64,000 nucleotides of DNA, taken from the NCBI GenBank assembly GCA_017463255.1, contig JAFTPP010000025.1:16557-80556 (forward strand). The letters run 5' to 3'. The position numbers were made by a program, and so were the translations under genes. Each line of letters starts with the position of its first letter. Position 1 is the first letter of the stretch. A model generated the notes under the pieces. The model was not told the DNA's origin. It searched no databases and worked only from the letters and a program-made list of their open reading frames with translations. The DNA comes from Lachnospiraceae bacterium. Lineage in GTDB: Bacteria; Bacillota; Clostridia; Lachnospirales; Lachnospiraceae. This document shows positions 16,902 through 25,144 of the stretch, piece by piece.

Positions 16902-18197
16902 ATGAAACAACCGAAATCTTTTGATTTTAAAAAGAAGCCTATAAAACCCACTTTTATTATGAGTCTTGCCAAGCATATTATCTCTTTTCCGGATTTAAAG
17001 AAAAGGGGTTTCACCTATGAAAAAATTGGTATGGATGAATTGAAGCCACCGTATTTATTATTGGTGAACCATTCTTCCATGGTTGACTTTAATATCATGC
17101 TTAAGTTAACCCATCCGTATCCGGTGAATAATGTAATGACGTTAGAGGGTTTTCATGACTATACAACACCTTTGATGAGAAGCCTTGGTGTGCTTGGGAA
17201 GAGAAAGTTTATTCAGGACACAAACCTGATTAAAAATATCCGTTATTGCTTAAAGGAGCTAAAGAGTATTTTTGTCTTATTTCCTGAGGCCAGATATTCC
17301 CTTGACGGAACCACTTCTTTTTTACCGGAATCCCTTGGAAAGCTTTGTAAGATGATGAAGGTTCCGGTGGCAGTAATTAATATTAAGGGTAATTTTGTCA
17401 GCCGCCCCCAGTGGAACAAGATAAATAAGAAAAAACGTGTACATGCCACCATGACACAGATTATCACGAAAGAAGAAGCAGAGAGCTTAAGCGCTGATGA
17501 GATGAATGCAAGAATTGAAAATGCATTTAGGTATGATGATTATGCCTGGCAAAAAGAGCAGGGGCTTGTTATTGATCATCCGGAGCGGGCAAAAGGTTTA
17601 CATTGTATTTTGTATCAATGTCCTCGTTGTAAAACAGAGTTTAAGATGAATTCGGGCGGAACAGAATTATGGTGTGAGGAATGTGAAGCAAAATGGCATT
17701 TAAGTGATTTGGGAGAATTACAGTTATTAAAACCGGAGCAGACCGAACTTAACTTTACCCATGTTCCGGATTGGTTTGCATGGGAAAGAGCCAATGTACG
17801 AAAAGAAATAGAAGAAGGAACATACGCTTTTGAGGATGAAGTGCGGCTTTTCACCCTGCCCAATGCATGGGGATTTAAGAAGCAGCCTAATGCTACATTA
17901 AGACAGGATGTTACGGGAACATATATTACCGGAACAGCGTACGGTCAGGAGTTTAAGCTGCATAAATCGCCGGCAGAGCTTGAAAGTATGCATATTGAGT
18001 ATGATTACAAAGGGCACGGGGATTGCGTGGATATTTCTACGGAAAATGATAGTTTCTGGTGTTATCCGGTGCATGTTAAGAATGTTATCAGCAAATTATC
18101 CATTGCAACGGAGGAATTATATCTGTTTGCAAAAAGAGAACGGGAAAAAGGAAAGAGCCTTTTAAAACAGGCTATGAAAGAAGTAGATGAAGATTGA
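16902..18197 (+). CDS. PlsC-like 1-acylglycerol-phosphate acyltransferase with zinc-ribbon extension
   Basis: The 431-aa protein has an N-terminal acyltransferase domain with the NHxxxxD motif (LVNHSSMVDFN, residues about 51-57) and a PEARYS block corresponding to the PlsC EGTR-type motif. It would acylate a lysophospholipid or related acceptor at the membrane face. After it, residues about 240-261 hold CPRCKTEF and CEECEAKW, a four-cysteine zinc ribbon. A C-terminal domain of about 160 residues is unrecognised. At 431 aa it is nearly twice the size of a bare PlsC. It overlaps the HD-domain gene by 11 nt, so the two are co-translated. Confidence 0.8.
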   Translation: MKQPKSFDFKKKPIKPTFIMSLAKHIISFPDLKKRGFTYEKIGMDELKPPYLLLVNHSSMVDFNIMLKLTHPYPVNNVMTLEGFHDYTTPLMRSLGVLGKRKFIQDTNLIKNIRYCLKELKSIFVLFPEARYSLDGTTSFLPESLGKLCKMMKVPVAVINIKGNFVSRPQWNKINKKKRVHATMTQIITKEEAESLSADEMNARIENAFRYDDYAWQKEQGLVIDHPERAKGLHCILYQCPRCKTEFKMNSGGTELWCEECEAKWHLSDLGELQLLKPEQTELNFTHVPDWFAWERANVRKEIEEGTYAFEDEVRLFTLPNAWGFKKQPNATLRQDVTGTYITGTAYGQEFKLHKSPAELESMHIEYDYKGHGDCVDISTENDSFWCYPVHVKNVISKLSIATEELYLFAKREREKGKSLLKQAMKEVDED

Positions 18198-18954
18198 CAG
18201 AACTAAGATAAAAATGGCATTTGCGGAGTATGTAAGAAAATATGATGAAACAGATGATAAAATCAGATTAAAAATTGAGCATACTTATCGTGTTGCCAAT
18301 TTATGTGAGGTGATAGCAGAAAGCATTCACTTAACCCAAAACGAATGTGATATTGCATGGCTTACAGGAATGCTTCATGATGTGGGTAGATTTGAGCAGC
18401 TTAGACGGTATGGTACTTTTGTGGATAGCATATCCATTGACCATGCGCAGTTTGGGGCAAAGCTACTGTTTGAAGAAGGATTAATCCGGGAATTTATTGA
18501 AGATGCATCAGAGGATACGTTGCTAAGGAATGCCGTTTATTATCATAGCGTTTTTGAATTGCCTAAGGATTTGGATGAGAGAACAAAGGTTTTTTGCGAT
18601 ATTTTACGTGATGCGGATAAAATTGATATTATGAAAGTAAATATTGACTATCCGTTAGAAGAGATTTATAACGTTACCACGCAAGAGCTTAAAAGTTCTC
18701 AGGTATCACCTGAGGTTATGCAAAGCTTTGAAGAAGAAAAAACAACACTTAGGGCGTTAAAGAAGACCGCTGTTGATTATGTGGCGGGTCACTTGTCGTT
18801 AGTATATGGACTTGTGTATCCGAAAAGCCGTCAAATTATCATGGATAATGGTTATTTGGAACGATTACTTCATTTCCAATCAGATAATCCGGTGACAAAA
18901 GAGCAGTTTGAACAGATTAAAGAACGGGTTTATGAGTATATGAACAAGGAATAA
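18187..18954 (+). CDS. HD-domain phosphohydrolase
   Basis: The 255-aa protein has the HD metal-binding pattern: KIEHTYRVANLCEV (first His), WLTGMLHDVGRFEQ (the HD pair), DHAQFGAKLLF, a further His in YYHSVF, and an Asp in LRDADKIDIMKV. HD proteins hydrolyse phosphate esters such as nucleotides; the substrate here is unknown. It starts inside the last codons of the acyltransferase gene (11-nt overlap). Confidence 0.82.
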   Translation: MKIDRTKIKMAFAEYVRKYDETDDKIRLKIEHTYRVANLCEVIAESIHLTQNECDIAWLTGMLHDVGRFEQLRRYGTFVDSISIDHAQFGAKLLFEEGLIREFIEDASEDTLLRNAVYYHSVFELPKDLDERTKVFCDILRDADKIDIMKVNIDYPLEEIYNVTTQELKSSQVSPEVMQSFEEEKTTLRALKKTAVDYVAGHLSLVYGLVYPKSRQIIMDNGYLERLLHFQSDNPVTKEQFEQIKERVYEYMNKE

Positions 18955-19008
18955 AAAATGCATAAATACTTATACTATTTTCTATCACTGATGAAATGGA
19001 GATAGTAT

Positions 19009-19287
19009 ATGGACAGCTTTATGGGAAACAGCACATATCCATATGGATATGGACAAGGTTTTGCAGCGTTAAATATTCAGGAAGAATTACTTAGAAGCAA
19101 AAGAAGTGAGGAAGCGGATGGTGACATAGATCATACCAAGGCGCAGATTACGGAGGCGGAATTGGAACGGGCTATGAATGAGTATCGTGACGGAATACAC
19201 GGACCTGAAATTGATGCGGTAGTTGCAGAACATGCACCTGAGATTTATTCGGAAGATATCCGTGGTAATTCGGTGCAGAATATGTGA
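19009..19287 (+). CDS. Small hypothetical acidic protein
   Basis: The 92-aa protein starts at ATG 19009 after TGGAG. It is hydrophilic and acidic, has a Gly/Tyr-rich start (NSTYPYGYGQGF) and a helical middle (EAELERAMNEYRDGIHGPEI). There is no signal peptide or membrane span, and no family is recognised. It sits in its own space before a two-way terminator. Confidence 0.6.
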   Translation: MDSFMGNSTYPYGYGQGFAALNIQEELLRSKRSEEADGDIDHTKAQITEAELERAMNEYRDGIHGPEIDAVVAEHAPEIYSEDIRGNSVQNM

Positions 19288-19296
19288 TATTAACGA

Positions 19297-19327
19297 AAAA
19301 ATGACCGCTGTCATAGCGGTCATTTTT
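19297..19327. terminator. Two-way terminator between convergent genes
   Basis: AAAAATGACCGCT pairs perfectly with AGCGGTCATTTTT across GTCAT, giving U-tracts in both directions for the 19009 and DUF4317 genes. Confidence 0.9.
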
Positions 19328-19332
19328 GTATA

Positions 19333-20583
19333 TTACACTTGCGTATTGATTCCGTTAAGATTTACATACTCATTTTCTTCCATTGGGATAACCAGATATT
19401 TCTGGTCACCAATCATCTGGGATTTGATTCTGCTTGCCTTTTCCGGTTTTACCCTTACAATAACATCATAGGTTTTGGGACGATAGTCTCCGTCTTCTGT
19501 TTCCTCATCAGCGAAGCTTTTTTCAATGAGTGCCTGCTGCAAGTCATTTACCTGCTTTACAAGTTCACGCTCACGTTTTACCTTTTGGTTGTTTTCGATG
19601 GCTTTTTCATCTATGAGATTTTTAACCATTGGCGGTTCGTCATGGAATTCTTCTTCGTATGAGTGAGTAATTTCTCTGGCAATGTTTTCCGGAATACCAC
19701 TATCTACCAAAACGTCTGTAATCTCGGAAGATGAAAGCACATATTCCTCATCATCTGTCATGGCCATTTCTTCCTGTTCGCGCAGCTTATTATCCAGATT
19801 TTCCTGAACTTCTAACAATAATTCGTCTGTCTTTTCTTCATCAGGGCCTAAAGCGTGTTTGATAATAGCATGGAAAGTCTGTTTTTGTTCGGTGGCGGTT
19901 AATTTTGCACCGCAACCTAAGGCGCCTTCTGCAAATTCTGCATGGGAATCCTTGGCATCACGGATATAATATGTAACAGCATGGGTATCTGCGCTTCTGT
20001 CGCTAAAGGCAGGGAACAAGAAACCTGCATCCGGAGCGGAAACCACCCAATCTCTGATTCTGGCACCGATTCTGTTTTCATCCTCTCTATAACCAAGCCC
20101 CGGCTTTGACAGAACAACAGGGCAGATGGCACAGAGGAGATATTCGTATACTTCTTCAGATTCATCAATCTTTAAATTATCATTGGTTTTTGTAATCACA
20201 TCGTATACGTCATGGAATACAAGAATTAAGTAGTTACCCACATAATCATAGTGGTTGATAATCATCTCATAGAAGCGGTCTAATAAATCGTCATTTTTTA
20301 ACTTGCTTTCCCTAAGTCCCATGAGAAATTGCTGTCTACCGCCAAATTCCTCTTCCTTTGGAAACTCTAATTTGAGAAGGTTATTGCCAATAGTCCCTGA
20401 TAAAGTCTTTTTGGCAATTTCCAAATATTTATAGAATTCTTCCTCTTCCACATTTAAGAAGGTTTCACCGAATTTTAATACCTGCTCATGATTCCCATTT
20501 ACGTAGCAACCGCACATTCTGGTAAATGTGCAATCTTCTTTGGTAAATCTTCTTTTTAATTCCAGAATATCTTTTTTGGTCAT
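19333..20583 (-). CDS. DUF4317 family protein
   Basis: The 416-aa protein matches the DUF4317 pattern common in Lachnospiraceae and related Clostridia: MTKKDILELKRRFTKEDCTF, MCGCYVNGNHE, KTLSGTIGNNLL, HYDYVGNYLILVFHDVYDV, and a DAGFLFPAFSDRSAD block. It has no signal peptide or membrane span. The function is unknown. ATG 20583 follows AAGGAAG; the reading upstream to 20811 runs through the promoter region and is not believed. Confidence 0.85.
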   Translation of the reverse strand: MTKKDILELKRRFTKEDCTFTRMCGCYVNGNHEQVLKFGETFLNVEEEEFYKYLEIAKKTLSGTIGNNLLKLEFPKEEEFGGRQQFLMGLRESKLKNDDLLDRFYEMIINHYDYVGNYLILVFHDVYDVITKTNDNLKIDESEEVYEYLLCAICPVVLSKPGLGYREDENRIGARIRDWVVSAPDAGFLFPAFSDRSADTHAVTYYIRDAKDSHAEFAEGALGCGAKLTATEQKQTFHAIIKHALGPDEEKTDELLLEVQENLDNKLREQEEMAMTDDEEYVLSSSEITDVLVDSGIPENIAREITHSYEEEFHDEPPMVKNLIDEKAIENNQKVKRERELVKQVNDLQQALIEKSFADEETEDGDYRPKTYDVIVRVKPEKASRIKSQMIGDQKYLVIPMEENEYVNLNGINTQV

Positions 20584-20628
20584 GATATACACTTCCTTAT
20601 TATTTTTTTCATTCATCACGCAAGGTAT

Positions 20629-20657
20629 ATTATAGCAAAAAAATACATGAACTGAAA
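20629..20657 (-). promoter_or_regulatory. Promoter of the DUF4317 gene
   Basis: On the minus strand TTTCAG (20657-20652), 17 nt and a perfect TATAAT (20634-20629) precede the start by about 45 nt. Confidence 0.55.
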
Positions 20658-20667
20658 GTAAAATCCA

Positions 20668-20696
20668 TTGCAAAATATTAGTGAGAATTGTATGAT
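20668..20696 (+). promoter_or_regulatory. Promoter of the aldo/keto reductase gene
   Basis: TTGCAA (20668-20673), exactly 17 nt, TATGAT (20691-20696), 26 nt before the start codon. Confidence 0.6.
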
Positions 20697-20722
20697 TAAA
20701 AAAAGGTTTACGGAGGTTATGT

Positions 20723-21865
20723 ATGGAGTATAGAAAACTGGATAAATTAGGAATTGAGACATCTCTTTTAGGGTTTGGCTGTATGCGTTTCCCGACGGAT
20801 GCTAACGGCAAGATTGATGAAAAGCGTGCGGAAGAGATGTTGGATTTGGCATATAAAAACGGAATTAATTATTACGATACGGCGTATCCTTATCATGATG
20901 GCGCAAGCGAGCCCTTTGTAGGGAAGGTAATGAAAAAATACGACCGTTCTTCTTTTTATTTTGCAACAAAGCTTCCTGTTTGGGATGTAAATTCTGTAGA
21001 AGATGCTAAGAGAATTTTTGCTCATCAGTTGGAAAGATTACAGACTGACTATGTGGACTTTTATCTTTTACATGCATTGGGAAAAGACAGATGGGAAAAG
21101 ATGGTAGAGCTTGGTGTGGTGGACTATTGCGCTAAGTTAAAAGAAGAAGGAAAAATCCGTTATTTGGGTTTTTCTTTCCATGATGATTATGAAGTATTTG
21201 AACAGATTGCAACCTATCGTGACTGGGATTTTTGCCAGATTCAGTATAACTATATGGATACGGATGAACAGGCAGGCGATAAGGGATATGAGTTAACAGA
21301 ACGCTTGGGAATTCCGCTTATTATCATGGAGCCTATTAAGGGAGGCTCTTTAGCGAAGTTACCGGAAGATATTATGCCGATTCTTAATGAGTACCGTCCG
21401 GGAGCTTCTGCCGCAGCGTGGGCACTTACATGGGTAGGCAGTCATCCGAATGTAAAAGTAATATTAAGCGGTATGTCTAATATGGAGCAAACGGAAGAAA
21501 ATATTAAGACCTTCCATGATTTTAGAGCATTATCAGAGACAGAGTGGAAGGCAGTGGATGAAGTGGCAGCAGCATTAAGACGACGCGTAATGAATGGTTG
21601 TACCGGATGCCGCTATTGTATGCCTTGTCCTGCAGGCGTTGATATACCTTGGAATTTTAGAGTATGGAATCAGTATCATATTTATATGAATGAAGGAGCG
21701 CTACGCTGGGCATGGTTTAAGGAAATGGCAGAAAGCGTGAAACCTGCAAACTGTATCCGTTGCGGTAAATGTGAAAAGAGCTGTCCGCAGAAAATCAGTA
21801 TCAGGGACGACCTTAAAAAGATGGATGAAGAAATGAAAGAACTGTTTGCCGGACAGGAAAAATAG
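20723..21865 (+). CDS. Aldo/keto reductase with C-terminal 4Fe-4S clusters
   Basis: The 380-aa protein has an AKR TIM barrel (about 1-290) with LGFGCMRFP, the tetrad residues in YYDTAYPYH, ATKLPVW and FYLLHALG, and a C-terminal ferredoxin-like domain with CTGCRYCMPCPAGVDIP and CIRCGKCEKSCP. The first cluster shows C-x2-C-x2-C-x3-C and the second repeats it. Such fused reductases are common in anaerobes and probably take electrons from ferredoxin-type donors as well as, or instead of, NAD(P)H; the substrate is unknown. CGGAGG precedes ATG 20723. Confidence 0.9.
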   Translation: MEYRKLDKLGIETSLLGFGCMRFPTDANGKIDEKRAEEMLDLAYKNGINYYDTAYPYHDGASEPFVGKVMKKYDRSSFYFATKLPVWDVNSVEDAKRIFAHQLERLQTDYVDFYLLHALGKDRWEKMVELGVVDYCAKLKEEGKIRYLGFSFHDDYEVFEQIATYRDWDFCQIQYNYMDTDEQAGDKGYELTERLGIPLIIMEPIKGGSLAKLPEDIMPILNEYRPGASAAAWALTWVGSHPNVKVILSGMSNMEQTEENIKTFHDFRALSETEWKAVDEVAAALRRRVMNGCTGCRYCMPCPAGVDIPWNFRVWNQYHIYMNEGALRWAWFKEMAESVKPANCIRCGKCEKSCPQKISIRDDLKKMDEEMKELFAGQEK

Positions 21866-21901
21866 GATTAAGAAGAATTCTATTTTAGAACGGAGGAAAT
21901 A

Positions 21902-22558
21902 TTGGTAATCACTTACGAACAAATTAAGAAAAATGACAAAGTAAACACATATATTAAAAAAGCGGATGAGTCATTGATAGCATTGGGATACACGGAACAT
22001 TCCTTTGCTCATGTAACCAAGGTGGCTGATACTGCAAGAAGAATACTGCTTACGTTAGGATATAGTGAGAGGGAAGCGGAGCTTGCTGCAATAGCGGGAT
22101 ATCTTCACGATATCGGCAATGTGATTAACAGAATTGACCACGCCCAAAGCGGTGCAGTAATGGCTTTTCGTATTTTAGATAACATGGAAGCAGACCCGGA
22201 GGATATCGCAACCATTATTACTGCCATCGGAAACCATGATGAACATACGGCATTTCCGGTGAATGCGGTAGCGGCAGCGTTAATCTTAGCGGATAAAACG
22301 GATGTGCGATATACCCGTGTACGTAATCAGGACTTATCTACTTACGACATTCATGACCGGGTGAATTATTCTGTAAAAGAAACAGAAGTGTTGGTTGATA
22401 AAAATGAAATTTGCTTAAAGATGACCATTGAGACTAAGCTGTGTTCGGTAATGGATTATTTTGAAATTTTCCTTGGCCGTATGACCCTTTGCCGTAGGGC
22501 AGCAGAAAAGCTTGGAGTGACATTTTCACTTATGATAAATGGGCAAAAGATGTTGTAA
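21902..22558 (+). CDS. HD-domain phosphohydrolase
   Basis: The 218-aa protein starts with TTG at 21902, five bases after CGGAGG, which fixes this unusual start. HD motifs: HSFAHVTKVADTARRIL, IAGYLHDIGNV, RIDHAQSGA, IGNHDEHTAF and ILADKTDV. It is expected to be a metal-dependent phosphohydrolase of the cytosol; the substrate is unknown. It is a different branch from the HD protein at 18187. Confidence 0.82.
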   Translation: MVITYEQIKKNDKVNTYIKKADESLIALGYTEHSFAHVTKVADTARRILLTLGYSEREAELAAIAGYLHDIGNVINRIDHAQSGAVMAFRILDNMEADPEDIATIITAIGNHDEHTAFPVNAVAAALILADKTDVRYTRVRNQDLSTYDIHDRVNYSVKETEVLVDKNEICLKMTIETKLCSVMDYFEIFLGRMTLCRRAAEKLGVTFSLMINGQKML

Positions 22559-22577
22559 GGACAGAATTAAAAAAGAA

Positions 22578-22622
22578 GACTATGATGCTTCTTTAAAGAA
22601 AGTATCATAGTCAAATTTTTTA
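22578..22622. terminator. Two-way terminator overlapping the end of the minus-strand gene
   Basis: GACTATGATGCTT (22578-22590) pairs with AAGTATCATAGTC (22600-22612) with one wobble, flanked by A- and T-runs. The stem includes the stop codon and last codons of the gene at 22580. Confidence 0.75.
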
Positions 22623-23653
22623 TAAAAATCGAGTTGGTTTTTAAGGGTATTAAGATAATTATCTTTAGTTACCAGATAATCGTCGTTAGAAATCCATTTC
22701 AAAATTTGTGAGTTAATCTCTGCGGTATAATGTATCGTGTCACTATAATTATTTAAGTTGCAAATCATGTCATAACATTCAAAGAAATTATATAATTTTA
22801 TATTTGGACATTCTAACAGTAACTCGGTGGCGACCCGAGTAGCTTCGAATTGCATTTCCATTTCTCCTAGTAATTGAAGTTTATCCCAATAGCAGATACT
22901 ATATGGTGGATAGAAAATGTAAAAATCAACGTCAGGATATCTGTTTACTAGATTGATAATATTATAAGTGATTGTTTTAGCTACAGTTTCACGGTTCGTT
23001 TCATCAAAGAGCTTGTTCTGAGGGCTACGGCTTATTTGCTTGCGTTTGTATTCATCCATAATTGAATCATATCCCGTTTCAAGCTTAAATGAAGAATATT
23101 CATCCATTGAGGTAGATGGAGTGCCGGTAAGAGTCATCGTGAGTACTGGTAGTATTCCGTGGTATAAGACATCTTTATTAAGAAGATAGGATATATCGTT
23201 CCAATAACTGTTGTCGTAGAGATAATACGGATGGGAATCATATCGCATGTAGTTATATTCTTTTAAAAGATCATTGTAGTCAAGTGCCCATAATACCATT
23301 TTAATGTCGTTATCTTGAGATAATGCATAATCCAGATTATCAGATAATTCTTTATAGCTAGCACCGGACAATGGAAGCTTTATAGAAGTAGTTCCGAAGA
23401 AAGCGTCCAGTTCACTGGTTTTAAAGTTCTGTGTCATGGAGCTTCCTGTGATAATCGCATTATACTTAAAGTGTTTTGCAATTCCTGAGTTAATGTACCG
23501 TTCTTCATAGAGACGATATGATAAACATGGAAGTGGTTTATGAAAGTGAAAATAAGGATCTATTATTATTGTTATTGATATTGGAAAAATTAGAATAATA
23601 ACTAAAGTTACTAAACATTTGATATACCATTTCTTGGCGGTCTGCTCATTCAT
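22580..23653 (-). CDS. SGNH-hydrolase-like membrane protein, MBOAT partner (copy 1)
   Basis: The 357-aa protein has one N-terminal membrane anchor (about 12-32), then an extracytoplasmic domain with a GSSMTQNF block (about 77-84) and a C-terminal DTIHYTAEIN block. GSS near the start and D-x-x-H near the end fit the SGNH/DltD/AlgJ-like fold that accompanies membrane-bound O-acyltransferases. It lies 13 nt downstream of an MBOAT gene and shows the same layout as the protein at 50027. Together they should acylate a surface polymer such as teichoic acid or capsule; donor and acceptor are unknown. Confidence 0.78.
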   Translation of the reverse strand: MNEQTAKKWYIKCLVTLVIILIFPISITIIIDPYFHFHKPLPCLSYRLYEERYINSGIAKHFKYNAIITGSSMTQNFKTSELDAFFGTTSIKLPLSGASYKELSDNLDYALSQDNDIKMVLWALDYNDLLKEYNYMRYDSHPYYLYDNSYWNDISYLLNKDVLYHGILPVLTMTLTGTPSTSMDEYSSFKLETGYDSIMDEYKRKQISRSPQNKLFDETNRETVAKTITYNIINLVNRYPDVDFYIFYPPYSICYWDKLQLLGEMEMQFEATRVATELLLECPNIKLYNFFECYDMICNLNNYSDTIHYTAEINSQILKWISNDDYLVTKDNYLNTLKNQLDFYKKFDYDTFFKEAS

Positions 23654-23666
23654 TCTTTATTGCTCC

Positions 23667-25130
23667 CTAAAAATTAAAATAAATAAACTCACTAATTCCG
23701 GATAAGGATAAAATACTCCACACTAACAAAAGAACAATAGAAATTATGGTTCTATTTGTGAATTTCATTACAGAAACTTTTTCTTGTGTGTTTTTCAATA
23801 CAAAGCAACAGCATAAAACCGTAACAATAAACAAAGTTAAAGGAAGCCATGGCAGATTAGTAAATATGCTTCCAAGTCCAATATGATACAGAATATTTGT
23901 TTCAACTAACTTTTCAAAATAAGAAATTAGTGAAGTGTGAATCGGGCCGAGACCTCCGGTAAACAATTGCTTTATCAACAAGAATGCTTCTGATATGGAA
24001 GATGCACGGAAAATACTCCAAGAAAGAGTTACTAAGGCAAAAGTGATAAGCTGCTTAAAAATTTTAGGAGTTGATAATCGGTGCTTTATACGGAACTTAC
24101 TGATTATTGTCATCAATCCGTGAATTATGCCCCATAAGATAAAAGTCCAGTTCGCACCATGCCAGATTCCGCTGATAAAGAAAACAATGAATATATTGAT
24201 ATTTGTTCTAATTTGCCCCCTTCTATTTCCACCTAAAGGAATATAAATATATCTAGTAAAAAAGCGGGTTAGTGTCATATGCCACCGTTCCCAGAATTCA
24301 GAGACTGACTGGGACTTATAAGGGGAATTAAAGTTTTGCGGTAACTCTATATTCATCATATATCCAATTCCATATGCCATATCGCAGTAGCCGCTAAAAT
24401 CGAAATAAATCTGCAATGAATAGCATATCATTACAATAAGAGCACTAACGGAATTTAAACTGTTAATATCACTATAACCTAATACAACAATCTGTGATAA
24501 TGTATCTGCCAATAATACCTTTTTGGCAAGACCCAGAGCAAAAGCATATAAGCCTTTTGATAAATTTGTAAAGCAAATCTTTCTTTTGCTGATATTCCGA
24601 AATTGAGGAATAAGTTCTTCGTGGTACACAATGGGGCCTGCTATTAATTGTGAAAAGAAGGAAACGTAGGCGGCATATTCTAGTAATGAGTATTTTTCAC
24701 AATCAGATTTATAACAATCAATAACAAAGGATACTTGTTGAAATGTATAAAAACTAATGCCTAATGGTAATGCAATCCGCAAAATAGGGAAATTAGCATC
24801 TAAGACACTGTTGATATTATTTATAAAAAAGTCGTAATACTTGAAGTAGAAAAGAATACCTAAATTAAAGGCTATGGCAAATAAAAAGCTGATACGCTTA
24901 AATAATGAGCATGAAAGCTTTAGCATTGCGGAGCCTAGCAGGTAGTTAATTATGATGCTGATACTTAGTATAAAAAGGTAGTTTATATTGTTGTATCCAT
25001 AAAACCAAAATGACATACTAACCAAGAAAAGTAGAGCAACTCTATATTGTCGGAAACGGTTTAACGTGAAATACCCTAATAAGGTTAGAGGTAAAAAGAG
25101 GAAAATAAAAATATATGAATTAAACAACAT
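23667..25130 (-). CDS. MBOAT family O-acyltransferase (copy 1)
   Basis: The 487-aa protein has about 11-12 membrane spans and MBOAT features: PLGISFYTFQQVSFVID, LIAGPIVYHEELIPQF, FDFSGYCDMAYGIGYMM, the SVSEFWERWHMTLTRFF block, YIPLGGNRRG and the catalytic-type His in FFISGIWHGANWTFILWG. It resembles DltB/AlgI and should pass an acyl group across the membrane. ATG 25130 was chosen because AAGGAG is well spaced before it; an in-frame GTG at 25139 is too close. It begins 14 nt after the histidine kinase gene, in one operon. Confidence 0.92.
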   Translation of the reverse strand: MLFNSYIFIFLFLPLTLLGYFTLNRFRQYRVALLFLVSMSFWFYGYNNINYLFILSISIIINYLLGSAMLKLSCSLFKRISFLFAIAFNLGILFYFKYYDFFINNINSVLDANFPILRIALPLGISFYTFQQVSFVIDCYKSDCEKYSLLEYAAYVSFFSQLIAGPIVYHEELIPQFRNISKRKICFTNLSKGLYAFALGLAKKVLLADTLSQIVVLGYSDINSLNSVSALIVMICYSLQIYFDFSGYCDMAYGIGYMMNIELPQNFNSPYKSQSVSEFWERWHMTLTRFFTRYIYIPLGGNRRGQIRTNINIFIVFFISGIWHGANWTFILWGIIHGLMTIISKFRIKHRLSTPKIFKQLITFALVTLSWSIFRASSISEAFLLIKQLFTGGLGPIHTSLISYFEKLVETNILYHIGLGSIFTNLPWLPLTLFIVTVLCCCFVLKNTQEKVSVMKFTNRTIISIVLLLVWSILSLSGISEFIYFNF

Positions 25131-25144
25131 AAGTAGCACTCTCC

